From Humulus lupulus (Eukaryota > Streptophyta > Magnoliopsida > Rosales > Cannabaceae): a stretch of 64,000 nucleotides of DNA. The notes below the pieces were generated by a model, which saw only the letters and a list, made by a program, of their open reading frames with translations, made no database searches and had not been told where the DNA came from. The position numbers and the translations under genes are program-made. Location of the stretch: the NCBI RefSeq assembly GCF_963169125.1, contig NC_084794.1, positions 118,458,358 through 118,522,357 of the forward strand, written 5' to 3'. Of the stretch, positions 1 through 11,900 are shown one piece after another (position 1 is the first letter of the stretch; each line of letters begins with the position of its first letter).

Positions 1-173
1 GTTGCAGAACTTATGGGCTCTTTAGTAAGGTAGCATGGATTTGCTTAATGCATCCCCCACATTGAGGTATTTTTGTGAAATAGGCCTCATTGGGCCAACG
101 TACTAGTCTTGCGCCATGGTGCCTAAGTGTGCTCGACCTCACGTCTACTCCGTACCAGCCTTTCAAAGTTACT

Positions 174-600
174 TGATGTCTATCCCTTGGAGAGGCCTCG
201 CATAGCGAGACCCTTTTAGGCACACTTCCTGCGTACCGCGAGACTATATATCGCAGGCCAGCCCAAAGCATCAAGTTGGCGTCTGTTCCTTGGAAGGGCC
301 TCTCATAACGACCCTTCTAGGCGCGCTTCCCACGTATCGCGAGGCCAACTTGGTGCATCGAGTTGGCTCCTATCCCTTGGAGAGGCCCCCACATAACAAC
401 CCTTCTAGGCGCACTTCCTACGTATCGCGAGGCCAGCCTAGCGCATCGAGTTGGCACCTATCCCTTGGAGAGGCCTCGCATAGCAACCCTTCTAGGCGCA
501 CTTCCTACGTATTGCGAGGCCAGCCTAGTGCATTGAGTTGGCACCTATCCCTTGGAGAGGTCTCGCATAGCGAGACCCCCCCTCGCATAGCGAGGCTCTC
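174..600. repeat. 87-bp tandem repeat, about 4-5 copies
   Basis: The phrase TATCCCTTGGAGAGGC recurs at 181, about 283 (diverged), 371, 459 and 546, giving spacings of about 102, 88, 88 and 87 bp. Each unit also carries a block like CTTCCTACGTATCGCGAGGC and ends near CATCGAGTTGGC. The first and last units contain extra CGCATAGCGAGACC segments, so the array is imperfect. The open reading frames across it are by-products of the repeat and I see no protein family in them. The array is GC-rich compared with its AT-rich surroundings, as is typical of minisatellites in plant transposons or subtelomeric repeats. Confidence 0.8.
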
Positions 601-1117
601 CTAGGTGCACTCCCTTGTCTCAAGTGGGCATGAGGGAGTATGCGAGGCCTTCGCCCCTTCGACGCTCACGCCCATATGCGCCTTGCACACTTGGTTATTT
701 TGGGGGTTTGGACATGTGGGCCTTGCTATGCAAATCCCCTTTCTTCCATGGCCTTGCGCCTTCATCAATGGATGCTTTAAGGGAAATTATCCCTTATTCA
801 CACCAACATATGCAGTTGATGACTTCCTACATGTATACTACTATAGTTTTTAGCTACTTGTTCCTCATCCACAACTCTTCTATCTTTTTGTCTTAACTCT
901 GGGTCTTGGAGCTTGAGCTCACCATGTGTACCCATCACGCCCCTTTTTTGTTACTGTAGGTCGATGATTTGGGTTCTTGACACTCATAATTTTTCTTTCT
1001 GAGAGGAGAAGGGGGAGTCATTCGAGGCAACAACTTAGTATTAGGTGGGCTATCTTGCCCTGTAGGAGTGTTAACTTTTCCATTGTGAAGTTTCTCTCAT
1101 GCAACAATCTCAACATG
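601..1117. other. No gene seen; possible 3' internal region of an LTR element
   Basis: Short reading frames here match nothing I recognise. The segment ends in a purine-rich tract (AAGGGGATG, 1118-1126) next to a TGTTGGGAG start, so it may be the untranslated 3' end of an LTR retrotransposon whose body lies left of the window. Confidence 0.3.
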
Positions 1118-1970
1118 AAGGGGATGTGTTGGGAGTATAACTTATCATCACAAAGTTAATATGATAATTAAAATGAATTAAACTCTAGATAATCTCATTA
1201 CAATGGAAGAATAACACAACTTAAGACAAGAGAAAGAGATGACCTTATTTGAGAGAAACTCTAGTTACATAAAATCATAAAGTTATGATTTAATGTAATA
1301 AATCAATGGAGATGAACATGAAGGCTTGACAAAATAGAAATTTTTGTCCAAAAAACTTTATTCCTAGCCTCTCATAAGAGATTGAAGCTATTACAATGGT
1401 GGAATTAGTCTTGGGATTAACAAGCCTTGGTCTTCAAAATAGTCAAACTTTCTTAATGAAGATATTGGAGAAAACTAATAACCTTTGTGAGTTAGAGAGA
1501 GAGAGGAGGGGGGGGGGGGGGGGGGGGGGGGTTTACAGAAAGAGATTGGAGAGTGTCAGTTCACCAAAATCTCAAATGAACCCCTTAAATAGTGTAGGAA
1601 CCATCATTAGTGTTAACCAATGAGATTAGAACATTTTAAACTAAGTTTTGGAGCTAAAACACGTAACTATACGGGTTCGTACGGACGGCCCATGCGATGC
1701 GTCGCCTGTCTGGGATGTTGTAAGACAGGCAATGCAACGCCTGTTGCACTGACTTTTGACCCAGTACATCAGCCTAAAACACCTCCAAATACCACCGAAC
1801 TTTTTGGGTACTCTTATATACTTCAAAGAAACACTTTGGACACAAAAAGATAATTTGAAAATGCCTACAGCAAAAGTCAACTCACTCATGTTGACTTTAG
1901 TGAAATAGTTTATTATTTTGCACATCCTAGTGAGGTGAAGTTGTGTATTGTCTAAGAGAATTTTCACATC
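1118..1970 (+). mobile_element. Probable LTR with preceding polypurine tract (right end uncertain)
   Basis: A purine run at 1118-1126 is followed at once by TGTTGGGAGTATAAC, the arrangement expected at a polypurine tract and 3' LTR junction. No coding frame is present. A TATA-like stretch (CTTATATACTTC) occurs near 1815, followed by ordinary mixed sequence. I could not find a matching second LTR or a target-site duplication, and the right end near 1970 is a guess from a CACA end. A solo or 3' LTR of a Copia-type element is the best reading. Confidence 0.3.
1508..1531 (+). repeat. Homopolymer run of 24 G
   Basis: An uninterrupted run of 24 guanines follows a short GAGAGAGAGG tract. Runs this long are rare in plant DNA and are prone to assembly error and length change. 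Confidence 0.95.
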
Positions 1971-2262
1971 CTAGAGGTCTTGAAGTCCCTCCACATATTG
2001 AAGTCGGGATTATCTCCTTACCATTGTCAAATCTGGATTCTTCGAAGGAGGAATTTTTTGTTGTTTTCCTTAGGGAAGAAATCTTCTTACAAACGATGCC
2101 AAAATATTAATGGATGACTCTTATTGTTAGATAATTTCAAATGGCTCCCAAAAATCGAAGAGAAGAATGAAGCAAAGAGAGAGTTCGAATGAGAGCTACT
2201 TATGTATTCCTTAAAAAAAATATGGGTCCCAACCTTTTGCAAAGTGGATTGTCTCTTTTGAG

Positions 2263-2418
2263 TAATGATATGTTCACCAAAATTATGCACCAAAACATTA
2301 CACCAACTGACGTAGCAGTTTCATTTAACTAATCAAATTTATTTCAGGCTGGACCCATTGTTTTTTCAAAAAACAATGTCACATCAATTGGTATAATGTT
2401 TTGGTGCACATATCATTA
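2263..2418. mobile_element. Small inverted-repeat element (MITE-like)
   Basis: Arms of about 35-48 bp face each other. The left arm contains TGCACCAAAACATTACACCA (from 2286), and the right arm contains its reverse complement with few changes, ending at TTTTGGTGCA (2408). The outer ends TAATGATATG and CATATCATTA are also inverted copies. The whole unit is about 156 bp with no coding capacity, as in miniature inverted-repeat elements. No clear target-site duplication was found, so the superfamily is not assigned. Confidence 0.6.
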
Positions 2419-2455
2419 GGGAAATTTTACTAATAGGACACACTATTATGAATAT

Positions 2456-4360
2456 TTATTCAACTATCCATGGGGGAAGTTCTCTTACAAGAGGCTTATA
2501 AATTCTTGTAAGAATGACATGCAACACCAGAAGGTTAACTATGATAAGAAGAAGGATGCGAAGTTGCAAAAAAAGTTGAAGTAAAGTTTTTATGGTTTGC
2601 CCCGGCGTTACAGTATTGGGCATATGAGGCCATTCAGCAGCTTGCAACGAATTTTGATGTGAGCTTGGAAAATATGGTCCCGAAGATGCTTAGTTGGTCG
2701 CACTGGAAGAATAATGATTTTACCAAGTCTGTCCTCTCACCGATGTTATCAAATAGCACTGTAAGTTATTTTTTATTAATGTTAAGCAGTTATGTTTAGC
2801 TATATGTTTATCTTTTATGATTATTTGAGTTAAATCAATGTTTTATGTTGTTTTAAGTTGATCATCCTTCCATTGTTGAAGCCCCGACCATTAGAGGTTG
2901 ACTATTACAGCTCCTTGACTCCGAGAGATGTTCCCCTGTATCCCGGGCTTGGCCAAGATCCCGAGGAGTTTAATGAGGAGGAGGAGATAGGCATGGATTA
3001 TGAGAAAGTGGTCGAGATGGTTTCTTAGGTTTTCCAAGTAGTGAAGATTTTTTATGATGTTGTTCCTGAGGAGGAGGAGGAGGAGGTTGCAAGTCCCACC
3101 CCTCCCACTGCCCTTGTTGCTGCCCCAGCCCCCGTTCTAGTCGATATCAAAGAGTTGATGCAGAGGTTGGAGAGAGTTGAGGGTCGACAGGATAACCTAC
3201 TAAAGAACTAGTCAGTGATCATGGATGCAATCACTCGAATCTTGACATTTATTAAGAAGCGACCGAGGGACTCCAGGGCAAATTCAGACTCAGAGTCACT
3301 GGATATTCCATATGACTTTGAACTTGATCCATCCACTCCTCCCACCATTGTTGTGACACGTGGTGCTGCGACTCCGGGAGTCACTATTGTCAACCCTGAG
3401 GAGGTTCAGTTTAAGAGGAGAAGACGCAAGCCATAATGGTTTGAGGACTACACTGATCCAACAAGGAAGAAACCTCACACTGATGCAACTGCAGATACAG
3501 AGGAGGCATTGGTGCTCGACCCTCTCAAGAAGTCAGATGCCAAACAATACAGGACACTCTACAGTGGCTGCTTGGAGACATCCCCAACAAGACTCTGAGG
3601 GATGTGGAGACAGTGTGTCACTGTCCACCATGGTTTTTGACGTGGAAGACACCCCGGTCATGGCTCGATGATTGGGTAAGGTATTTATTTAAAATTTTAA
3701 CAAATTCTATCTTGTTTTAAATATTTTAAGTTCTGTTTTGACTGGCTCGATAGGTGCTCGATGGTGGAACAAAATATGTTTTGAGGTTAAATGTGTGAAT
3801 TGGCTCGATATGAGCTCAATAGGGGCTCGATGGGGAACAAACTAGGTTTTGAGGTTAAATGTGTGAACTGGCTCGATAGGGGCTCGATGGAGAACAAACT
3901 AGGTTGAGGGATAACCTAGTTTAAATTGGCTCGATAGGTGCTCGATGTTTAAATTGGCTCGACATGAGCTCGATTGAGCTTAATAAGGGCTCGATGGTGA
4001 ATACATTTTTAAACTGGCTCGATAGTGAGCTAGATATGAGCTCGACAGGGTTTGATATAAGCTCGATTCATGCTTTTCAAACTACATTTCAACCATTTAT
4101 GATGATTTTTGCTAACTTTTTCTTCTGTCTTCCTTTGTATCATATTGATGTCACATTTCAGCCACATGCTTCGTAGGCGTCGCCAGTTATTCCCCAAGAC
4201 ATATCGCCAGAGTGCTGAAGTCTCTGTGATGTTCTCACAAGTGATACCTTCCAGATATGATCAGTACAAGAACAATACTAACAAAGAAAGGTACCTTTGG
4301 GATGCTGAAGTCATGTCAATGGTGACTGGCCTTGAGCAACAGTTTCTAGCATCTTAGTCA
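2456..4360 (+). pseudogene. Broken DUF1985 / Ulp1-protease-type transposon-associated gene
   Basis: Conceptual translation starts with YPWGKFSYKRLINS (from about 2467), shifts frame near 2580, then reads PALQYWAYEAIQQLATNF and a YYSSLTPRDVPLYPGL segment after an intron-like gap (about 2761-2860). These are features of the DUF1985 domain found upstream of Ulp1-type cysteine protease domains in plant Mutator-like transposons. An acidic linker (EEEEEE, about 3070) and a KELMQRLERVEGRQDNLLKN stretch follow. A later segment, MLRRRRQLFPKTYRQSAE (about 4164), resembles the region before the protease domain. In-frame stops lie near 3029 and 3212. The catalytic His-Asp-Cys part is not present. It is a decayed passenger, not a host SUMO protease. 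The family assignment rests on motif memory. Confidence 0.55.
3736..4060 (+). repeat. Degenerate GGCTCGATAGG/TGCTCGATGG minisatellite
   Basis: Between two coding-like blocks of the broken Ulp1-type gene, the words GGCTCGATAGG, GGGGCTCGATGG and GAGCTCGAT recur at least a dozen times in about 320 bp, sometimes within a longer unit containing GAACAAACTAGGTT. Every unit has a TCGA core. It probably sits in a former intron. Confidence 0.7.
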
Positions 4361-5150
4361 GGAGCTCAGTATGTATATTAGTGCTAGAATTATGAGCAGT
4401 CTCATTGGTTTGCCATTGAGGTTTTTATTTCTAGTTGGGCATTATTTTATCTCATTATTTATTACAAATTTTTTTTAAAAAATTCTATTTATAAATATAT
4501 CTATTAATTTTTTATTTAAGATTTTTTAAAAAAAATAAAACTAAAAAATTATTTTTAGAAAACATTAACCAAACAATTATTGTATTATGAAAACTGCAAA
4601 AATTATTTTCTGTTTTCATTTCTAAAAACACAATTTTTAAAAAAAAACAGAAAACAATGACAAACAACACTTAATTTTTTTTATGATGAAATTCATTGTC
4701 AATATAATTTTATTTTTCTTATAAGTAACCAAGAGAAATGCTCCAATTTAAGAATTTCAAAACTCTCATACTCACGTTAAGTTTGTATGGAAACTTTTAT
4801 TACTATTATTATTTCTGTATGAATTTTCTTTTTTCTTTTCTAGTAATGAAAATTTTAATTTTGATGACTAAAGATTTGTTTTTTTTTTTTTTTGTAAGGG
4901 GATGACTGCTAAAAATATGAGTTAAAAGTATAATTACTAAAATTAAAAGTTTGGGTAAGAAATAGTAATAATAACCCTTCCTTTAGTCTGCTCGGCTTCT
5001 GTGACTGATACCGGTACGATTAAAACGCTACCCGCCTTAATCGTCGAAATAACAGTAGTTCCAGTTTTGGGAAAATGACAAAATAATAACAATATAATAA
5101 TAATTGAAAAAAGTACCAAAAACGGTTAAGTTAGACTCGCGTGACTATGG
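4361..5150. other. AT-rich intergenic sequence, no gene seen
   Basis: The stretch is dominated by A and T runs (for example about 4470-4680 and 4879-4894). No reading frame or structured repeat stands out. The last 150 bases probably belong to the promoter of the downstream EDM2-like gene. Confidence 0.6.
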
Positions 5151-5204
5151 TCTTTTCACTATTGCAGCTTTCCGTGCGATCATGGAGAATGCCAAGCCAA
5201 GAAG

Positions 5205-5991
5205 ATAGACGCTCTTTCTCTCTCTCTCTCTCTCTCTCTCCATATGCGCACCTTCTTCCGACTTCTCTTTCCCAATCACAATCATGATCGCACCTACTCC
5301 CTCACCATTACTACTCACTCTCCTCCTTGTATAATACATATATATATCTTCACTCTCCGCTACCCAGACCAACAGTTCACCACCACTCCGGTGCTTTTCT
5401 GTTACATTTTTCTGAATACTTTTTTCGTCCTGGTAATATGTTCATCATCTCAACCTCTTCTTTTACTTTTCTAAGCTCTACCATTTTGTTTGGTTACAGA
5501 GAAAATGGAAATGTAATGAAACGTTTGTTGTTTTTCTCCTTCTTCTTCTTTCTACTCATTCATAAGCTTATTAAATGATTTCAGTTTCTGTACTTATTAA
5601 ACGAATCGAAACTCAGAAGCCCACTGATGAAAACGATTTTGGAGATCACTGATATAGAAAATTATAAATAAGTTTCGATCCTAACGGTTCTGTGACACTA
5701 TTAGGAAGGACGTCCAAGAGTTATTTTCTTGTTTTTGGTCGAGTTATTATTGTGATTTTTAGAAGCTTTTGTAATTAGTTATGTTTATTTATTTATTTAT
5801 TTTACTTTTTGTTGAAGAAATTTCGACATGGTTGTAGACATGGGTATACTTAGAGGACTACTTGATCAAATATTTAACTTTTTTTTTCTTTTCTTTTCCT
5901 CGTATGATTTTAGGGGTTTTCTTTGAATAACTGTTTCATTAGTTTTCTGATTTGGGTTCTTTGTATTTCTCCGTATGCTTTCTAGTTGTCA
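5205..5991 (+). promoter_or_regulatory. Putative 5' leader of the EDM2-like gene with CT microsatellite
   Basis: A pyrimidine tract of repeated CT (about 5215-5240), common in plant core promoters and leaders, lies about 750 bp before the chosen start codon. A TCCTGGTAATATG sequence near 5429 could be a 5' splice donor and the pyrimidine-rich stretch before 5985 could hold an acceptor, which would make a leader intron of about 550 bp. No transcript evidence is available, so the start site is not fixed. A small reading frame at 5244-5474 is probably noncoding leader. Confidence 0.35.
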
Positions 5992-8900
5992 ATGGCGTCC
6001 TCAGATGAAGAGGGTGAGATTGTGCCAAACTGTGTCACAGATTACCTTTTTGTTAATGATAAGGAAGAGCTTGTTTCGTTTACTACCTTGCCACTCCTAT
6101 GGAGTCCGAATGAGAGTCTGGTTCAGACAGATATAGGTGTTTTCTTGCTTGCTAGTGTTGATGACGGGCTTCAAAAAATTTACAAGAGGGTTGTGGCTTG
6201 GAGGTTTGACCTGTCATTTGTGAAACCAGAGATTTATGTGCTTTCCAAGGACAAGAATTGGATAGTGCTCCAAAAGCCAAGGAAGTGTTTTGAAAATACG
6301 ATCAGGTCGATACTGGTTACCATTTATTGGCTTCATTTTCTGAAAAAGAATACTGTGGCATCGAGGAAATTTGTTTGGAACTACTTGCTTAAAGCTCTTA
6401 GGTCTGCTCTTTATATGGTTTATGTGATTTTCTATGTGCCTTTTTATTTGTTCTTATAATAATGGCCCACCGTTCTTGCAGCTCATTTGAGCTTAAGCCT
6501 TGTGAAAATGATGTGTCTGCCAACTGTATACTAATTGGTGAAGTTGTTAAAAGGGACAAAGATTTAGCCAAAATCGAGGTTAGTTGTTTACCATACATGT
6601 TTTTGTAAGAATGTCCCTTTCATCAAAAATTGAGAATGATATTAACTTGTTATTGATCCAAAGAGATTAGGTTGTACTGATTGATTAATTACGACTGTAA
6701 ATATCAAGCCCAAAAGTATTTAATTAAGATGAGTATCACCATTCTGAAGAACCACCCAGGTTCATTAGTTATTTTCCTATTCTCAAAGAAAATTAAACCG
6801 TGACAGCATCATATTCCCTGGGAATACTTCTGATTTTTCTTTTCTTGGTCTTTCATTTGGTGCCGATAATGCTTGAATTGTTATCTACCCTGATCATTCT
6901 AGGTAATTGCTCTAACTTGTGTTAAAGTATTTAATACTGTTATCATAAAGAATTAACTTATAATTTCTTGTTCTGACTATGGTGCAGGATCTGCACACCT
7001 ATATTGAAAAACCCAGTAAATATGGAGCTTTTCCGGAGGTTAGTTCTCGGGTAGTATTTTGGTGTTCTGTGTATTATATGCTAAAACCTTTTGACTCTAT
7101 ATCGGTGGTACCTTTGTTTGATTTAGCAGGATGTGCAAATAAGAAAGAAATCAAAGTTTATAGTTGATATGAATGATGATGTCATTGGTGATGATGGTGA
7201 ATGTTTTGATGGAGATGGTGGATTATATGATCATGTTTGCGCAATCTGTGACAATGGTGGTCAAATACTGAGGTATCTTATCAAGTTTAATCTTACATTG
7301 TTTTATTTGTAGCATCTTCTTAGAGGAGCTTTGTTTCTTTGATTTTTGTTTAGATTCCTGAAAGTGTTCTTGTTATATTGCCTGTTTCAGCTTTTGGGCT
7401 ACCAAACATCAGCCATAAATTTTCTTTTCTCCACAGTTTTTTTCTTCTTCTTAGATTTAATTGCAAGTTTCATACAGTTGTCAAGGGAGGTGCATGCGAT
7501 CCTTTCACGCAACCAGAGATGCTGCTGGTGGCGAAAACTGTTCTTCTCTTGGATATAATGATGCTCAAGTTAAAGTATGTTTATTCATATGGTTTCGATC
7601 AATGCATTCGAAATGCTTTTATCTTTCACTTTTATGTCTCCAGTTTCCAATTGCTTGCACCAGTAACAATGCTTTAAACATATGCAGGCAATTCCAACCT
7701 TTTTGTGTGCAAATTGTAAGTACCAGCAGCACCAATGCTTTATTTGTGGCAACATGGGCTCCTCAGATACTTCATCCAGTGTCGAGGTATACTTTTCTCT
7801 CAATGCCCGTCTCTTAATTGCCTTAAGCATTTCTTTTTCTGGCACTAATGTGCTTGTCAAAGGAGCTACCACCTTTTATAAAGCAGGGTTAACCAAATCA
7901 GTATATCGGCAACTAAATGATGCATATTATGGCTTGGTTCGAATTACAGAAAAAAATTTAATGTGTAGGACCACAAAACATTATTGTAAGATTGCAACTT
8001 TTCCCTTTTTGCTTAGAAAGAAAATATATGATAATTAAAGAATAGGAAAACCAACTTACCCTGAAGAGAGAAGAAATCAGGAAAAAAAAGCATAACAAAC
8101 AGAGTTCCTTTCTCGGAAGAAATGTTTCCACCATTTCTTATGAATCATGGGGCCACTCTGCCTTGAAAGACCAACCTCTGACTGATAAAAATTACATAGC
8201 TATCGTTAGCAACAATTCCCATTAATCTTAGTGAAGTGTCACATTCAGTTTATACTTTCATATTTTAGTGAATTCAAACATTGGAAGTTGATGTGGCATG
8301 TTATCCAACAAAATTGAAAATCAATGAAAATGAGTCTTGTTTTTAATGGATTTGGGGTGTACAGTAGTTCTGATAACTGTACATATATAAATACTGCGGA
8401 ACTATATGTATTTGAATCTGTAGCAGAAAATAGAATAGCGTAATCTTTTCTAATGTATTTTCCGGTGGCACCAAATTCAGACATTCCAAAGATTTTCATA
8501 AGATGTTATAGCATCTGTACTGATTTAAACAATAGTTAGTTTAACATTTTGGGAACTTAAAAAATTGCTGAATGAAGGAAACAGAAAATTTGGCATCAAT
8601 AGCTAGCTCACTAATCAATAATACTGACAGAAGTTTATTTAAATTCTTTCTTTTTTTATTATTTTCTTTTGGATATACTTTCCTGATATTTATCATTATG
8701 AGTTGTTCATTGCATACTGTTAATTAAACCATTCGACTCCTATCTCCAGTTGCTTACTGGATTTCAGTTTTTCTTTTTCACAACCACTAATAAGAAGCAA
8801 TATATGTGGACTGCATCTCTAAACTTGGTTTTCTGTTGAATTTAAGGTCTTCCCTTGTATTTCTGCTACTTGTGGTCACTTCTATCATCCAGAATGTGTT

Positions 8901-11900
8901 GCAAAAATGCTCCAACCAGCTAATAGATACCAAACTGAAGAACTCCGTCTCAGTATTGTTGCGGGGGAATCATTTACCTGTCCTGCTCATAAATGTTTTG
9001 TTTGTCATCAAGGTGAAGATAAAAAGGTCATGGAGTTGCAGTTTGCTCTGTGTCGGCGCTGTCCAAAGGCATATCACAGGAAATGCCTACCCAGGCACTA
9101 CTAAACTTAACTTTCTTTTTGTTGAGCACTAATAAATGTTAGTTTTACTTTCAGAAAGAATGAATCTGGTTATTGACTTTTTTTGTTTCACTTTTCAGGA
9201 GTATTTCTTTCGAATATAACTATGAAAAAAACATTGCACAGAGGGCTTGGGATGGTTTACTACCAAAACGGATTCTGATATATTGCATGTAAGTAAATTG
9301 GAGCTGATTTATGCAAGGTGAAATTAATTTTGGTCATATATCACATTGATATTGTATGGATTTTTCCAATTATGTTGACCAGGGATCATGAGATTTTAAG
9401 TGAACTTGCAACTCCTGCTAGAGACCATGTAAAATTTCCTGATGTTAGTGGACAACCGAAGGCATTGAATTTGGAGTTGCATTCAAGCAAAGAGAGGGCA
9501 ATGCAAATGGTGTCAACCACAAGTAAGATATTTGAAACTTTTGCAACAAAAAACCCAAACATGCTGCAACGGGTGGAAAAGGGGGGTTGTAGTGCTAGTG
9601 TTGGTGATTCTACCCAAACTATCAAGAGAAGATGTGCTGGACCAGATTTTGATTCATTAAGAAAGAGAAAGAGAAATGACGAAGAAAGAAAATCTGCGAA
9701 GGAAAATATTGGATCTTCTCTTAGTGTCTTTTCAAAAGCTGAAGGCAAGTCATGCATGAAGAATAACTCATCAATTAGTTTAGAAACACACCCAGTGAAA
9801 TCTAAGAGGCATACAGCTAGTGGAATTGTAAAAAATGCTACAGAAGAACATGTTACTAAAAATGCAAAGACGTCATGTCTTTCAGCTCAAGCTGAAATGG
9901 AAAAGCGGTGATTAACTTGTTCCATAGTTGCATGATTGAAAGTTTTATTTCGGAATATTTTATGCTTATTGTAAATTTTCATTTAACAATAGTGGGAGTG
10001 ATACTTTCTATTCTTCTCTTCTTGGATCTACAGAATTTTGGACCTAATGAAAGAATCCACTTGTTCCTTCAATCATGAAGAGTTCATAAGAAGACAGAGA
10101 CTCCTGGCTACAAATGGATTATTCTCTGAAAGCTCACTGGACATAGACATTACAATAGGAAAAGTGGAGGGTTCTGTTGAGGTAAAATTACTGACAGGAG
10201 ATGAATTGTGGATACTGATGTTAAAATGGTGGTAAATCTAGAAACATATTGTTCTCCCAAACTTTTATTTTACTTTAAGACTCTTGATATACTTGCAGGC
10301 TATTCGAATAGCTTTAAAGAAGTTGGATGAAGGATGCAGTATCGAAGATGCAAAAGCTGTTTGTGAACCAGATGTTCTCAATCAAATATTTCATTGGAAG
10401 GTTCAAATAAATTGTTATTTACTATAAATTTTTGTTGCAAAAAAAAAAAGAAAAGGCCACTGAGCATTAGTTATTATTCTTCTATGGACGCTTTTATTGC
10501 ATGTCTGAGTTGATACTCCTTTCTATTGTCTTTATGTTCTACCTTCATTTTTTGAATTCCATGCAAACCTTGCTAAAAATTTGTATGTGTTAAAGGAGAC
10601 CAAATTAATGAATGGGAGAAGAGATGTTTGAAAATCAGATACTATAGCATTACTGTTTGTTGTTATATATGATTATACCATCTCTTGTATGTTTTAACTG
10701 ACTAGTTTAATGTTTTGAGAATTTTTACTTCTTGACATTGACTTGGTAGATTTTAGTTGGTTATGATCTCAAAATTCACTGTATATTTCATTTTTGCAAT
10801 TTGGGTAGCCATAGCTGTATTCTGGAGTACTATGCTAAATAATAGTTGGTTTTGAATTTGTTGTTGACTTTTTCATAGGAAATTATCAGTTTGCTAATCA
10901 ATTTATTCTCTAAATTATTCGCTTTGAGTTGTGATTTATGTTTGGGTGACACAAATGATGGTATCAGCCCCTTTGAAGTATTCACATTTCGAAATTTCAA
11001 ATACTTGCCGTGTCAAAATCTTAAACTCTTCTGTCCCTCAAGTCTTTAGAGAAATTGGTATCACTTTGTTGCAAAGTCTACTGATCATATTTTTAAATGT
11101 TAGAACTTCTGGACATGGATGGAGTGATATAAGTCTGTGTTGTATGTCAGCCTTAATTCATGAGTTAATATAAAATATGCATAGAAAAGATTGGGTCAAA
11201 TTCATATTATTCACATGAATGAGTATGCTACGTCGTTCGAGATAAAGGTTCTTTCCCATGCATACAGATGGGAATTAGAATTGCATTGTTTATAATCAAT
11301 GTTATCTTAAAAGATAAAACTTATATCAATATGGTTTGATCTGTGGAATGATTATTGTCTTGTGAATTTGCAGAGGAAGCTTGGTGTCTATCTTGCACCT
11401 TTTCTTCATGGGAAGCGTTATACATCTTATGGTCGTCATTTCACTAAAGTGGACAAGCTTAAGGAGGTAAATTGTTTCTATATGAAGCAATTTTTTTTTC
11501 TCAGCCAACATTTTTATTATGTGTACTGTTTTGTAGAATTTTTAACACAAGAAGCTGAGTAGCACTAGCAACTAGCAATTTGCTCCTATGAGAATCACAA
11601 TGCTATTTATTTATTTAATTTGCAATTTTATATATGTATATATTACCAAAAATCGAAAAAAGACACACCGGTGTGTCCAAAAAAATGAGCATAACACAGC
11701 CGCTCCCTATATATTTATATCTACCTGACCATATTTTAACTAGATTAACTAGTTTCTCGTGTAAATAATCAGGAAGACTGAGAATGCTTATTCATTAAAG
11801 TTATGAAGCTGATCCTTGTATTCTCCTTTTAATACATACAAGGAAGGCAGTTCTGTTTCAAAAAAAAAAAAGTCTTGAAGTTAAACTCACACGCCCTTTA

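Noticed and set aside
5244..5578. Small frames upstream of EDM2
   Set aside because: They lie in the putative leader, are low-complexity, and have no homology signal that I recognise.
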